Shown here in pieces: positions 49,001 through 58,077 of a stretch of 64,000 bases of DNA. The stretch's first letter is position 1. Each line of letters begins with the position of its first letter. The notes under the pieces are model-generated. The model saw nothing but the letters and a program-made list of their open reading frames with translations. It ran no database searches and was not told where the DNA came from. Source of the DNA: Favolaschia claudopus (Eukaryota; Basidiomycota; Agaricomycetes; Agaricales; Mycenaceae). The position numbers were made by a program, and so were the translations under genes. The stretch is taken from contig JAWWNJ010000016.1 of the NCBI GenBank assembly GCA_037176885.1, positions 2,046,001-2,110,000 of the forward strand, in the 5' to 3' direction.

Positions 49001-50467
49001 TCCAGGTACTGAATAGCCCGAGAAATGGCAAGAATACGAAGGAGAGATGCTGAGTGTAACGTGTCTGTCACGTCACACTTGACTCCGGCTCATCGGGACG
49101 TCGTTTTGGCGGGCGGGAGAGGTGGCTGTGACACTTGGCGTGTTGAGTGGACCCAGTTGATCGGTCGGTTAACCAACGTCGGTTTTCCGATGATACTACT
49201 GGGTATCCAAAAGGGGAAAACCACGCCAAAACGTCGAAAAAGAAAGAAAAAGAAAGAGAGAGAGAGAATTTCGGACTTTTATCCTAGCGGCTACAGACCG
49301 TTGTTTAGAACATTAATATTGGATTCTGCGTGTGCTACATGCGTGAACAGCGATACAATATTAGATCATGATTAGATTAGAAGTATGATCACATCGTGGA
49401 GGAAATCTACAAGACCAAAAGTTGTCGGAACACTAGGTGTTAGCGGGGAGCGTTGGGAAGCCGAGGGTTAGTTCAAAGTTGAATTTTTGAGCTGTAAAAT
49501 TCAACAATCCGGATCACAAGAGTCTAACAATTAATTGAAAGAGCATAGCGCACGAGTAATTGATGGGTGATGTCCGGACAGAAGGGTAGGAAGAATATTT
49601 GCATTGCAACAGGCTTCGAGAGGCTATCAAAACAATATGGAAGGCGAGGGGTTGAGGAGTCGATGACAGCAGAAGACTGTTGATTGCGCTCAGGTGATTT
49701 GATGATGAGACCAGGTATTGAGAATTCAAGTGGCGGAGTAGTAGGTTCAGACAGAAGACTGCTCTGTTCAATGTTGTCGTGGCATTGGAGCTGCCAGTGC
49801 CAGAAAGAGGAGGAAAACCAGTTTAGTCAATGTCACACCAACATCATTGATTCATAGGTGTTTGCACCGCTCTTGCAGCAACGGATCCTTACTATAGCTG
49901 TTCCAGATTACAGATTAGGGTCTTCTCAACAGTTCCCGAGTCCCAGAAGAGCGTGGGGTTGCATTCAGAAGCTAACCAGACGATGATAGATCCCGAAACA
50001 ACTTCTGGCAAAGCCGAGACAATTGAGGCCAAAGAAGCGGAGAAAACACGTCAAGAATATACTTTTATTGATGAATCATTGCCCAAAATTCTTCAAGAGG
50101 CTCCAGGTACTGAATAGCCCGAGAAATGGCAAGAATACGAAGGAGAGATGCTGAGTGTAACGTGTCTGTCACGTCACACTTGACTCCGGCTCATCGGGAC
50201 GTCGTTTTGGCGGGCGGGAGAGGTGGCTGTGACACTTGGCGTGTTGAGTGGACCCAGTTGATCGGTCGGTTAACCAACGTCTGGGGCACTTGGTAGCGTA
50301 ACACCCCCCGTCGTGACATGCGTGACAGGTTGCCTCTCCCCATTGCGAGGCCTCTTGTGGGGGTCAGATACCTCCAATCTTAGCCATTAAAATACTCAAG
50401 TACTTTGAATCCTCACTGAAGCCAACATCTGATTTGTTCTGTACAAAAAGAGCTTGTTTTGAATATA

Positions 50468-50731
50468 CTGTAGTATTACGTTCAATTCGTAGGGTCACAG
50501 GTCACAGACCCGAAATCCTACGAAAATTTTCGTAAGTCACAGCGTCACAAGGGGTCCTACGAAAGGTTTCCCCCTGTGACACCAAATTTGGTGCGATTTC
50601 GGGCCTAAAAAGGGGGTAAAAAACGAAATTTTTTCGTAAGTCACAGTGTCCCAAGGCCCCCTTACGAAAGGGTAAATTCGTAAGGGGTGTCACACCCCAA
50701 ACCGCCTTACGAATTGAACATAATACTACAG
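50468..50731. mobile_element. Nested MITE of about 264 bp flanked by TA
   Basis: Inverted ends ctgtagtattaYgttcaatt (50468 onward) and the inverse aattgaacataatactacag (ending 50731), each next to a TA (50466-50467 and 50732-50733). The interior is rich in palindromic cgtaagtcacag/ctgtgac and ttacgaaa words and has no credible gene. The TA flank fits a Tc1/mariner-type MITE. It lies inside the larger element, between the tandem array and the right end. Confidence 0.8.
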
Positions 50732-50933
50732 TATGTGCCCCAATTGGGACCTGAGAGTGGTCCAGTTCGGCAGCCCACCACGACGCAGAGAGTAGCGGGA
50801 AAAAAGCAGAAAGTTCATCACATCTTCATAAGAGGGCATAGAATGGGTTCAGTAACTTGCGGAGGGGAAAAGTCGGCGGGGGACACCACAAATTGGCCTT
50901 GTCACGACGGGGGGTTCTCCACACCAAATGCCC

Positions 50934-51012
50934 CAGACGTTCCGGTGCATCCTGCGTCCATCAAAAATTACCCGAGAGCGGATCACCGGGACGTCTGGGT
51001 TACCGAGACAGG
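50934..51012. repeat. Right end: TIR plus subterminal inverted repeat
   Basis: The TIR is 50992-51012 (acgtctgggttaccgagaca-). An inverse copy, ccccagacgt, lies at 50934-50943, so this end can fold as the left end does. Aligned in inverse, the two ends also share gcgt-x-catca, aattacccga and cggatca blocks. Confidence 0.8.
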
Positions 51013-51020
51013 CCAGCGCT
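51013..51020. repeat. Target-site duplication, right
   Basis: GCCAGCGC, identical to 44657-44664. It is followed by tgagcgtcgagat; copy B has tgaccgtcgagat after the single site. Confidence 0.85.
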
Positions 51021-51054
51021 GAGCGTCGAGATTTGGAAAGTGCCGCTATCTCAT

Positions 51055-51136
51055 CATTTTTCCCTTTAATCTCACTGGCAAAGGTCGTTGCGACCTCTTC
51101 GGCTGTAGTGGTGAACGAGAATTGCGGCGTAGACAT
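51055..51136 (-). pseudogene. Orphan first exon of an SDR gene
   Basis: From an ATG at 51136 the minus strand encodes MSTPQFSFTTTAEEVATTFA, then SEIKGKN. This is nearly identical to exon 1 of the SDR at 30286. The sequence then departs from the paralogues: there is no GTGCGT donor and no Rossmann-loop exon. It runs within about 40 bp into the right flank of the transposon-like element. A TATA-like cctattataagttc lies upstream at about 51205-51225. It looks like a promoter plus first exon stranded by rearrangement. Confidence 0.8.
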
Positions 51137-51450
51137 GGAGTTAGGTCTTGGTTAGTAGAATTTGTATGCGGAAGCGGGGGGAGTTGAATTCAAGAACGTG
51201 TCATACGAGGAACTTATAATAGGGGATCAAGCCCAGTATGAATAAGACAAACCAATTGAATCGCTCTTCGATACAGCGAAATTGGTGGGATATGACAAAC
51301 ACACCGTGTGGGACCTGTTTTGAGTTCTGCCGTTGTAGTGAATTAGGGCTGCGGAGATCCGAGTTTGGCTATGGCTCTGGTTTCATTTGCTGTCGGTCGA
51401 TATACATAGTACATACACAGCTCGCTGGCAAGAAATCGAATGCCGCCAGT

Positions 51451-52845
51451 CTACCAGCCATCCTCTATAAATATGGGCAGAATTATTTCCAACCCAGGAG
51501 TTCGGAGTGCCTTTAGTTTCTCTCTATTGCCAGGCGGTACAGCGCTGCGGAAGCTGAGACGTCTGAGAGGAGGCATGGCATCGCAGCGTGATTTTACCAT
51601 GTCATACACCGCATTCCACTCGGCACTCGACGCATCCGAATGGACACCGATGTGCAGCTTGGTCACAAGCGGACAGAGAGCTTGTGCAGAGCCAGAAACC
51701 GTCATAGCGCGCAGCGCCGTAGTCGCCGGACTGAACCCGCCTTCCCTCTGATCAAACGGATCATCAAAGCGAGAAAAATTGAGATCTAGAGTCGAAACAT
51801 TGGGCGTGAGTCGCAAAAATCTCGGGAGGATCGACAACTCGGTGTAGTAACATCGTAGGTTCAGCTGATTCAGCTGACTGCCGAATCGTTGAACAAAGGG
51901 GATTGCAGCGGAGATATTGGCGCGAATGTAGAGATTATTGAGTTTTGGCGTATCGAAAAATGCCGACAATCGGCCGTCCCAGAGCCCGAGGAAGGATAAA
52001 TTGGGGAGGTGGACGGGGGCTACATCGGATATTGACCATGAGAAGGCCTTGTCAGGGCCTCCAAGATTCAGGCTGACAAGACCCTGTGCCAATCTCAGAG
52101 TTCCCGGGGCGAGCAGATGAGCAGATGTTATGTACGTGTAGAATGTTAATTTTGTGAGCTGGGGATAGGGAAGCGAAATGGGGAGTGGGTCGGCGCCAGG
52201 GAAATAGACATCCTGCAAGCGCGGAGCATGCAGAAAGATGTCTTTGAGGGCTGCCGGCCATTCTTCGAGTTCGTTCGAACGGCACTGGAAATGCAGATGG
52301 TCCAGTGATGCGAGTTGACCTTTAATGACGGAAAACACGCGAATGGCATCAGCATCAACCTTCATGCGGAGGCAGAGGGTAAGCGACCGAAATCGATTGC
52401 TGTGGTCGAGAATAGTTTCCAGTAGGCTGAACACATGCGCCAAGTCGGAGGCATCATTGAGATCTCCCAGCCGAAGCAGCACATACAATGGGGCATTGGC
52501 GGAGAGCAAGAGTTGAGCTCTTATAGCAGCGAGAGGATAATCAAGAGTAGGGATGCTGTGCGCGAGTCTATAGTGCCCATTAGGCGACATAGGGCAGTAG
52601 CTGTCAATGAGCGTGTCGATTTCGATGGTGGACCATAGCTGCGCATTGCCGTGAGTCGCGTTCCTCCAGTCTTGACAGACATGAGAGAGTCTCCAAGGAG
52701 CGATGGCTAGAACCCGTTGGTTCACCGTACGATGCCAGATACCTGTTTCTGGAAAAAAGGTAGGAATGCGCGTCCAGGCAAAGATTTCAGACAGAATCTC
52801 TGGCGGTGCGCGTTGAATTGCGGGTAAGACGGGCAATGCATCCAT
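51451..52845 (-). CDS. F-box protein with leucine-rich C-terminal region
   Basis: Single-exon gene of 464 residues from the ATG at 52845 (MDALPVLPAIQRAPPEILSE); the frame extends one codon further only by a non-ATG. The F-box is at residues 7-60: RAPPEILSEIFAWTRIP, then LAIAPWRLSHVCQDWRNAT and AQLWSTIEID. The remainder has irregular leucine repeats (LRCYYTELSILPRFLRLTP, NVSTLDLNFSRFDDPFD). It ends in LEIILPIFIEDGW. This layout is typical of Agaricomycete F-box proteins acting as SCF substrate receptors. It shares only the overall design with the 1366-2982 gene. The stranded SDR exon lies downstream of its 3' end. Confidence 0.88.
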   Translation of the reverse strand: MDALPVLPAIQRAPPEILSEIFAWTRIPTFFPETGIWHRTVNQRVLAIAPWRLSHVCQDWRNATHGNAQLWSTIEIDTLIDSYCPMSPNGHYRLAHSIPTLDYPLAAIRAQLLLSANAPLYVLLRLGDLNDASDLAHVFSLLETILDHSNRFRSLTLCLRMKVDADAIRVFSVIKGQLASLDHLHFQCRSNELEEWPAALKDIFLHAPRLQDVYFPGADPLPISLPYPQLTKLTFYTYITSAHLLAPGTLRLAQGLVSLNLGGPDKAFSWSISDVAPVHLPNLSFLGLWDGRLSAFFDTPKLNNLYIRANISAAIPFVQRFGSQLNQLNLRCYYTELSILPRFLRLTPNVSTLDLNFSRFDDPFDQREGGFSPATTALRAMTVSGSAQALCPLVTKLHIGVHSDASSAEWNAVYDMVKSRCDAMPPLRRLSFRSAVPPGNREKLKALRTPGLEIILPIFIEDGW

Positions 52846-53420
52846 CAATTTTTACCTTGAATCCGCCAGAGAAATGTTACTGGAGTAACCGATGTAGTAA
52901 AGAGCGAGCAACACACCGTTAATACGCCAGCGGGACTCAGTTCTCGTCGTCACTCGTGGCAAGGTCGTGGTGTGAAGTCAAAATGAGTCGTGACGTGACT
53001 ACGTGACGCAGGCTATATTATTCTTCATCCGGCCAACATCCGGCCGCTATTTCTGAGTCCAAACTTGGGTCAAAACATGACCGTATGCGTGAGATATCAC
53101 GAGAGATCGAAAGGGGAAGAACGCGTATTTTAATTTGCTTTTTCGAGAGACTGATCGAGCGGGTTGCGAGTGGGTTCCGTTCATCCAGCAAGAGATACAA
53201 AAAACGAACGGAGAATTAGATTTTGAACAAATTCGATATCGCAATCGCATCCTGTTGCTAAACCAGAGAATCGCTATGAATAGTGTGAGTCACGGAGGGA
53301 AACTATTGGGAGGAATATTTGGACTTATGCCGGATAATTACTCAATCGAAGCTATCTTCCAACAGAAAGACAGTACCTGAAGAATATACGACCATCAGCA
53401 ACACATGAATGACGAGAAAC
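52846..53420. other. Intergenic
   Basis: Promoter side of the F-box gene; several tgacgtgac/tacgtgacg words near 52985-53010. Frames at 53018-53380 are short, overlap on both strands, and are not called. Confidence 0.4.
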
Positions 53421-53434
53421 TATGTAAACCGACG

Positions 53435-54556
53435 TTAGAACTCGTCCCGAGATGGTTTCGCAGATGTCCCCTCTACATTCTGATTCGAATCATTTATTTT
53501 CGAGATTCCGGCTAGATTTACATGAATCAGTTTCAGCATACGACTCCAATCGAAGGCAAGCAGGACGTAGAGAACTGACTCACCAGCAGTGTCAATCACA
53601 ACAACCCTCCCTTTTGACGTAGTCACATACAGCGTCTTCGTATCCCTCCCAAAAGCACACGCCGTCGCACCGTCAAGCATCCCTCCGCCCTTTGGATCGC
53701 CCGCGACGGTTTCCTGCACCCACTCGTTCTGGTTCCCCACGGAAGGAGAAAACATCTGAACCGCCCCGCTACTCAACGTCACCCACGCCCTGCCCTCCTC
53801 ATCGAACACGAAGTCGTCGTACACACCAAACACCCCGTCGACTTTCGGCTGCGTACCCAGTATCTCTACCGGAGCGCGGGCAGCCAGTAAGACGCGCGCG
53901 AATGTACCCGATGCGGAGTTCGTGAAGTATAAGAACAAGTTGGAGGCAGAGGTGTGTGCGCGGAGACCGTTGATCCCGAGCCCGGGCCAAGGAGCGGTGA
54001 GGCCCGGCTCGAGGGCGGCGTCGTGGAGCGCAATGCGTACTGCGCCGGTGAGCATGTTGACTTCCCAGGCTACGCCGAGGTGGGAGTCTGCTGCGAGGAT
54101 GAGGGATGGGTCGCCGGGGTGGGTGGAGATGCCATTGGTCATCGTGCTACAGGGGATGCGGGCGGCGGGGGTTATGATGGGTTGATTGGAGGAGGTGGAT
54201 GGGAAGGAGATGCTGTATATGACGACGCTATCGAGAGGCGTGGCTACCTCGGTGGTACTGAGAGAGGAGACGACAAGGGCAAATGTGTCGGGAGCGTATT
54301 CGACGATACCATTCAGGCTTGTGGCGTTCGGAAAGGTGTAGACTTCGTCGAGGGTTGGGTTGGGGGACGTAGGGTCGAGGGTATACAGGGTGGGGGAGAC
54401 GACCGAGGTGAGGAGGAGCTGGCCTGAGGGACGAACGGCGATGCCTTCGAGGAAGAGACCGGTGGGAGACTCGTAGATAAGGCGGGTTGGGAGATTTGTG
54501 GCGATAGTGACCGAAGCTGCAGTCAGAAGGAGGACGAGAGAGGAGAGTGGAAACAT
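53435..54556 (-). CDS. Secreted SMP-30/gluconolactonase-like beta-propeller protein
   Basis: Two exons with one 72-bp intron (GTGAGT...AATCTAG) after KGRVVVIDTA, giving 349 residues. The signal peptide is MFPLSSLVLLLTAASVTIAT. The repeated propeller pattern includes GLFLEGIAVRPSGQLLLTSV, TLYTLDPTSPNPTLDEVYTF, NGISTHPGDPSLILAADSHL, GLGINGLRAHTSASNLFLYF, FGVYDDFVFDEEGRAWVTLS and GATACAFGRDTKTLYVTTSK. The last resembles the closing blade of SMP-30/gluconolactonase/LRE-type proteins. Secretion is predicted; the substrate is unknown. The C-terminus after the intron is short and polar (SAKPSRDEF). It is the intact partner of the pseudogene at 42813-43918. Confidence 0.8.
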   Translation of the reverse strand: MFPLSSLVLLLTAASVTIATNLPTRLIYESPTGLFLEGIAVRPSGQLLLTSVVSPTLYTLDPTSPNPTLDEVYTFPNATSLNGIVEYAPDTFALVVSSLSTTEVATPLDSVVIYSISFPSTSSNQPIITPAARIPCSTMTNGISTHPGDPSLILAADSHLGVAWEVNMLTGAVRIALHDAALEPGLTAPWPGLGINGLRAHTSASNLFLYFTNSASGTFARVLLAARAPVEILGTQPKVDGVFGVYDDFVFDEEGRAWVTLSSGAVQMFSPSVGNQNEWVQETVAGDPKGGGMLDGATACAFGRDTKTLYVTTSKGRVVVIDTAGESVLYVLLAFDWSRMLKLIHVNLAGISKINDSNQNVEGTSAKPSRDEF

Positions 54557-54582
54557 GATGGGTGGGCGGCGCGCCGCAAGGT

Positions 54583-54602
54583 GCAGGCTTTATATAAGAA
54601 CG
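54583..54602 (-). promoter_or_regulatory. TATA box of the intact lactonase-like gene
   Basis: Minus strand TTATATAAAGCC about 30-45 bp upstream of the ATG at 54556. The broken copy has a substitution in this element. Confidence 0.6.
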
Positions 54603-55302
54603 TACGCCAGAATCAATGAGTCAGCGGAGCCCACATTACGCGAATGATCATAGATGAGACGCGATTGCGCAATCGTATTCGAGTTGTGTTTGGTTCAAGT
54701 TTCAATACTGGCAGCTTGAGACGACACGAGATTCGAGATTTCCTCACAGAAAATGCTGGTCTTGAAGCCCGTGGATCATCCAGCATAATATTCCAAGAAA
54801 TTTATTCAAGCTTGCATCCCTACACTGTTCTGTCGATTCTGGGTCATCACGGCAGAATCAAGAATGAATTTCGCCGCACATCTAATCTGGACATCGTCAG
54901 AAAGCACTGAATAAAGACATGGGTACCTGCGAATCTTACCTCCTCAGAGACAATTCCACTTTGTAGGTTGTCAGAAGGCGACGTTTTCAAGCATGTACTC
55001 CTGTCAAGTTTCGCGTTCATTCCGGCAGCCTCATTGAACTCAACTTGGAAATTGGGTCATTTTGGGGAACCTGCGAGGTGCATTAGGATTGTAATTCCCG
55101 GTTACTGTTCAATGCGGTGAGTTGACTGACCAGATTCCCCGCCAGCGTTCGCCCGTAGCTTCAGCGAGGAAATGGACATGATGGTGGGAGACAAGCTGGG
55201 ATTCGTGGGAAGTTCTCCGGCAGACTCCGATCTGTGACGTCACATTCGTTACTTACGCAATACGGCAACAATTCGGGCTCCCGACTCCCGCCACGCCAGC
55301 GC

Positions 55303-56186
55303 TGACCGTCGAGATCTTCGTCCTTTGCGTCTCTGTCTGGCAACTCTTGCTATAGCCTGAAATCAAGATCGGATGGGCTCCTTAGCTAACCCCCGACAAA
55401 GCTTCCTACCGCTCAAACTTCAGGCACCACTGGCACTGGCAGTCTGGCACTCTTGCTGGCACTTCGATTTTTATTCAATCGAGTTAGACGACAACTCGCA
55501 AATCACAGCCTGCCTAGCAACGATCGCTGGTTTTACCGAACATCTTAGGACTGGCAGCATTGGGCGGTATTAAATGCCACGGTAAATCGTGTGGTTACAC
55601 CGTTACAGCGTTAGCCATTTACTTACTGCAGCATCCCGACGCTTTTGTTACGCGTTCTTGAGGCGATGGAGTGTCTGAAGAACTAACTGACAGCTCCGTT
55701 CCTTTTCTGTGTCCAGGATAGGCTTACTTATTCGACGAGTAGAGAAACATTTCAAATTATTGTTGCTTCACGTCGAATACGTAAGAATTTTTTTTCTGCG
55801 GTGTTCCTTCCAGCGTCTTACCTTAGATCTCGCTGGCAGCATAGCTCCTCCCTTGGTGTCTCTTTCTACAATTGGCATATCCCGCTGCGACGGAAAACTT
55901 ACGCTGACTCAGTGCAACGCTGACTCAGATTTTTTTTTAACGCCCAAAACGTTCTCACAGTAAGTTAGGCCCAGAGTATTCAGTCGCAGGCTCAGAACTT
56001 CAAGGTAGCGCCATTTGTTTGGACCTCGGATGACCGCCTTCCGGGATGCGGTGGGTCAACGAAGTGTCTTATTCATGCAACCACCTTATTCATGCAATCC
56101 AGACAGAGGTTTTGGGTATAAATTCAAGGCCTAGAGGAAGACGAAGACCTATCTTAGACCCCTCCAAGACAACAAGCCACTCGATC
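55303..56186. other. Intergenic upstream of SDR copy 2
   Basis: No supportable gene. A TATA-like gggtataaattcaagg at about 56116-56131 lies 55-70 bp before the SDR ATG and is its likely core promoter. Confidence 0.45.
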
Positions 56187-57563
56187 ATGTCTCTTCCTCA
56201 ATTTTTCTTCAATACTACCGCTGAAGAGGTCGCCGACGCGTTGGCGAATGAGATCAAGGGCAAGAATGGTTGGTCGCTGTTTTATTCTTCGATTTTTCGA
56301 TATATATATTGGGTGGGAAGGCTGATCATGTTTTGTTAGTTCTTGTCACTGGAACTTCGCTGAATGGCATCGGTTTCGAGACCGCCAAGGCGATTGCAAA
56401 GTATGCGAATCTGGTTGTTATTACCGGATACAACGAGGAGAGGTGAGGGTTGTCTCTCACATCTATTTCGATCGGTATCTGACTCATACGCCAAGGCTCA
56501 AGTCGACTGAGGACGCGTTGAAGAGGGACTTGCCATCTGCGAACATCCGCCGCCTCATCCTCGATTTGTCCTCGCTTGCTGCTGTCCGCAAGGCGGCTGC
56601 TGAGGTTAACAAGTATTCTGAGCCTATTCATGTAAATACGAAATCGCTCTCCCTTCCATTCTGACAATTGACTCTCACTCTTTCTTACAGGTCCTCATTC
56701 ACAACGCCGCCGCCGCCGCGGGCTCCTTCAAACTCACCGTCGACAACCTCGAATCTCAGATGGCCACGGACCATATCGGCCCGTTCCTCTTCACCAAGCT
56801 CATCGCACCCAAGCTCCTCTCTTCCGCGACCGCCACTGCCAACTACACCCCGCGCGTCGTGTGGGTCTCCAGCGGCGCGCACGCGATGATGGGGAGCGGT
56901 GTGAATTTCGCGACGATAGGGAAGCCTGATGAGGCGGGGTATCAGGGGTTAGAGGCGTATAGTCAGGCGAAGAGCGCGAATGTTTTGATGGGGATTGAGA
57001 TTGGGAGGAGGTCTGCGGGGAGGGTGAAGGGGTATAGTTTGCATCCTGGAAGTGAGTTTATTCTTCTTTTGTTCGTTCGTTGAAGCTGGGGGTTACTGAG
57101 ATGCGTGGTGCAGTCATCTATACGAATATGAATCAGAAGGAGGAGGTTATGGGGGAGCTGAAGGCTATTGGTAAGCAGAGCTCAATTAGTCGCTCTCTTT
57201 TTTGACCGATTCAACAGGTGTCTTGCGTGCCGATGGCACACCCAACACGGACAATATTCAGTGGAAGACCTTGGCGCAAGGTGCTGCGACGTGATTACTT
57301 TCTCGATTCCTCAGTAGACGTTATATTTGATTGCTTCTTCTTAGCACCGTCACCGCCGCCTTTAATCCCAGACTCAATGGTAAGTCAATTCTGCCCTCAC
57401 TTCAAGCAACGGGTGCCATAAAACCTTAGATGTTCCTGGAGCGTACCTCGACGACTGCAATGTGGCAAACGACAAAATTGCTGCGCATAGCTCGGATACG
57501 GGGAACGCCAAGAAGCTTTGGGATGTTACGGAGGAAATTATCGGGGAGAAGTTTGCGTTTTGA
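56187..57563 (+). CDS. Short-chain dehydrogenase/reductase (SDR), copy 2
   Basis: Paralogue of 30286-31659 with the same exon plan. Exon 1 is MSLPQFFFNTTAEEVADALA. It is followed by VLVTGTSLNGIGFETAKAIA (cofactor loop), LILDLSSLAAVRKAAAEV, LIHNAAAAAGSFKLTVDNLE, WVSSGAHAMMGSGVNFATIG and the catalytic YSQAK in LEAYSQAKSANVLMG. The distal part has YSLHPG-VIYTNMNQKEEV and GAYLDDCNVAND, ending GEKFAF with TGA at 57561-57563. The Ser-Tyr-Lys residues of classical SDRs are all present. Relative to copy 1 there is a lower A/T content at third positions in the central exon. It was probably duplicated along with neighbouring sequence, since an orphan exon of the same family lies beside copy A of the segmental duplication. 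Confidence 0.92.
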
Positions 57564-58077
57564 GCCGCTGAGCGTCAAAACAGGATGTTAGAGTGATGAA
57601 TATAGAGAGTTACCTGTTGTCGTGTTGAAACTGTGTTGATTTGTCATTTTGAAGCAGTCGGTGAATCATAATTATATGAATTTGGGCCTTGGACTGCTCC
57701 CGGTTCTAGATCTACTGAGAATGAATTTTCTACCTACATTTACTTAACTTGAACTTTTGTTGTTCTGTACCTATTTCCAGTTTACGCTACGCTGTAACGT
57801 TTAACAAGAATGATCTGGAAAACGCGCAGAGTTTGTCTCTGTTCCACTCTAGTATGAACAATACGAAACCTGCAGGATAATCCAAAGTAGTTAGCGAAAT
57901 TTCGAATTTTTCTCACTATGTTGAATTTCCGACCCGCGGCAAACCGGCGGCCATCAATATCACGATCACCAAATCGCGTAACGGGCGTGACATCCCTCTC
58001 GTCTTTCCCCACGATCGTGCTCAAATCGTGCTACTTCGTCGACATACTTACGGTCTGCGCCAATCCACAGCTCAATC
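57564..58077. other. Intergenic between SDR copy 2 and F-box-like gene
   Basis: 3' region of the SDR and promoter of the next plus-strand gene. No additional gene seen. Confidence 0.4.

Larger units (their letters stand above)
44777..50281. repeat. Tandem array: five 1101-bp units
   Basis: Units are 44777-45877, 45878-46978, 46979-48079, 48080-49180 and 49181-50281. The period is exactly 1101 bp throughout, and I found no difference between units wherever I compared them. Each unit begins ggttttccgatgatac and ends ggttaaccaacgtc. The left boundary (aacgtctgggttttccg) and right boundary (aacgtctggggcac) both carry aacgtctgg, while inner junctions read aacgtcggttttccg. Each unit has a purine-rich run (aaagaaagaaaaagaaagag) near its start. 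Identity of all units implies very recent expansion, homogenisation, or an assembly artefact. Confidence 0.95.
44665..51012. mobile_element. 6.35-kb TIR element carrying five 1101-bp tandem units (non-autonomous DNA transposon)
   Basis: Bounded by perfect 21-bp terminal inverted repeats (44665-44685 and 50992-51012; CTGTCTCGGTAACC...). It is flanked by a direct repeat GCCAGCGC of up to 8 bp, a length consistent with the hAT or P type. The paralogous copy B has the uninterrupted site at 55295-55302, so insertion after the duplication is the simplest history. The interior has subterminal hairpins, a 5505-bp tandem array (44777-50281) and a nested TA-flanked MITE (50468-50731). No transposase-like frame is present; the longest in-unit frames are 116 and 85 codons. 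It would therefore need a transposase in trans. The terminal sequence does not match a superfamily consensus I can name with confidence. Confidence 0.88.
53421..55302. repeat. Segmental duplication, right copy (B)
   Basis: Direct duplicate of 42799-44664 with an intact gene and intact TATA box. It ends at the single, uninterrupted GCCAGCGC site at 55295-55302. Beyond cgtcgagat the two loci diverge. Confidence 0.9.

Noticed and set aside
50502..50693. 63-codon minus-strand frame inside the nested MITE
   Set aside because: It is built from the MITE's palindromic repeats and has no protein-like features.
44665..51012. Interpreting the tandem array as a CRISPR-like or rDNA-type array
   Set aside because: Units are 1101 bp with no spacer variation and no rRNA-like sequence, and the array lies within inverted-repeat ends with a target duplication.
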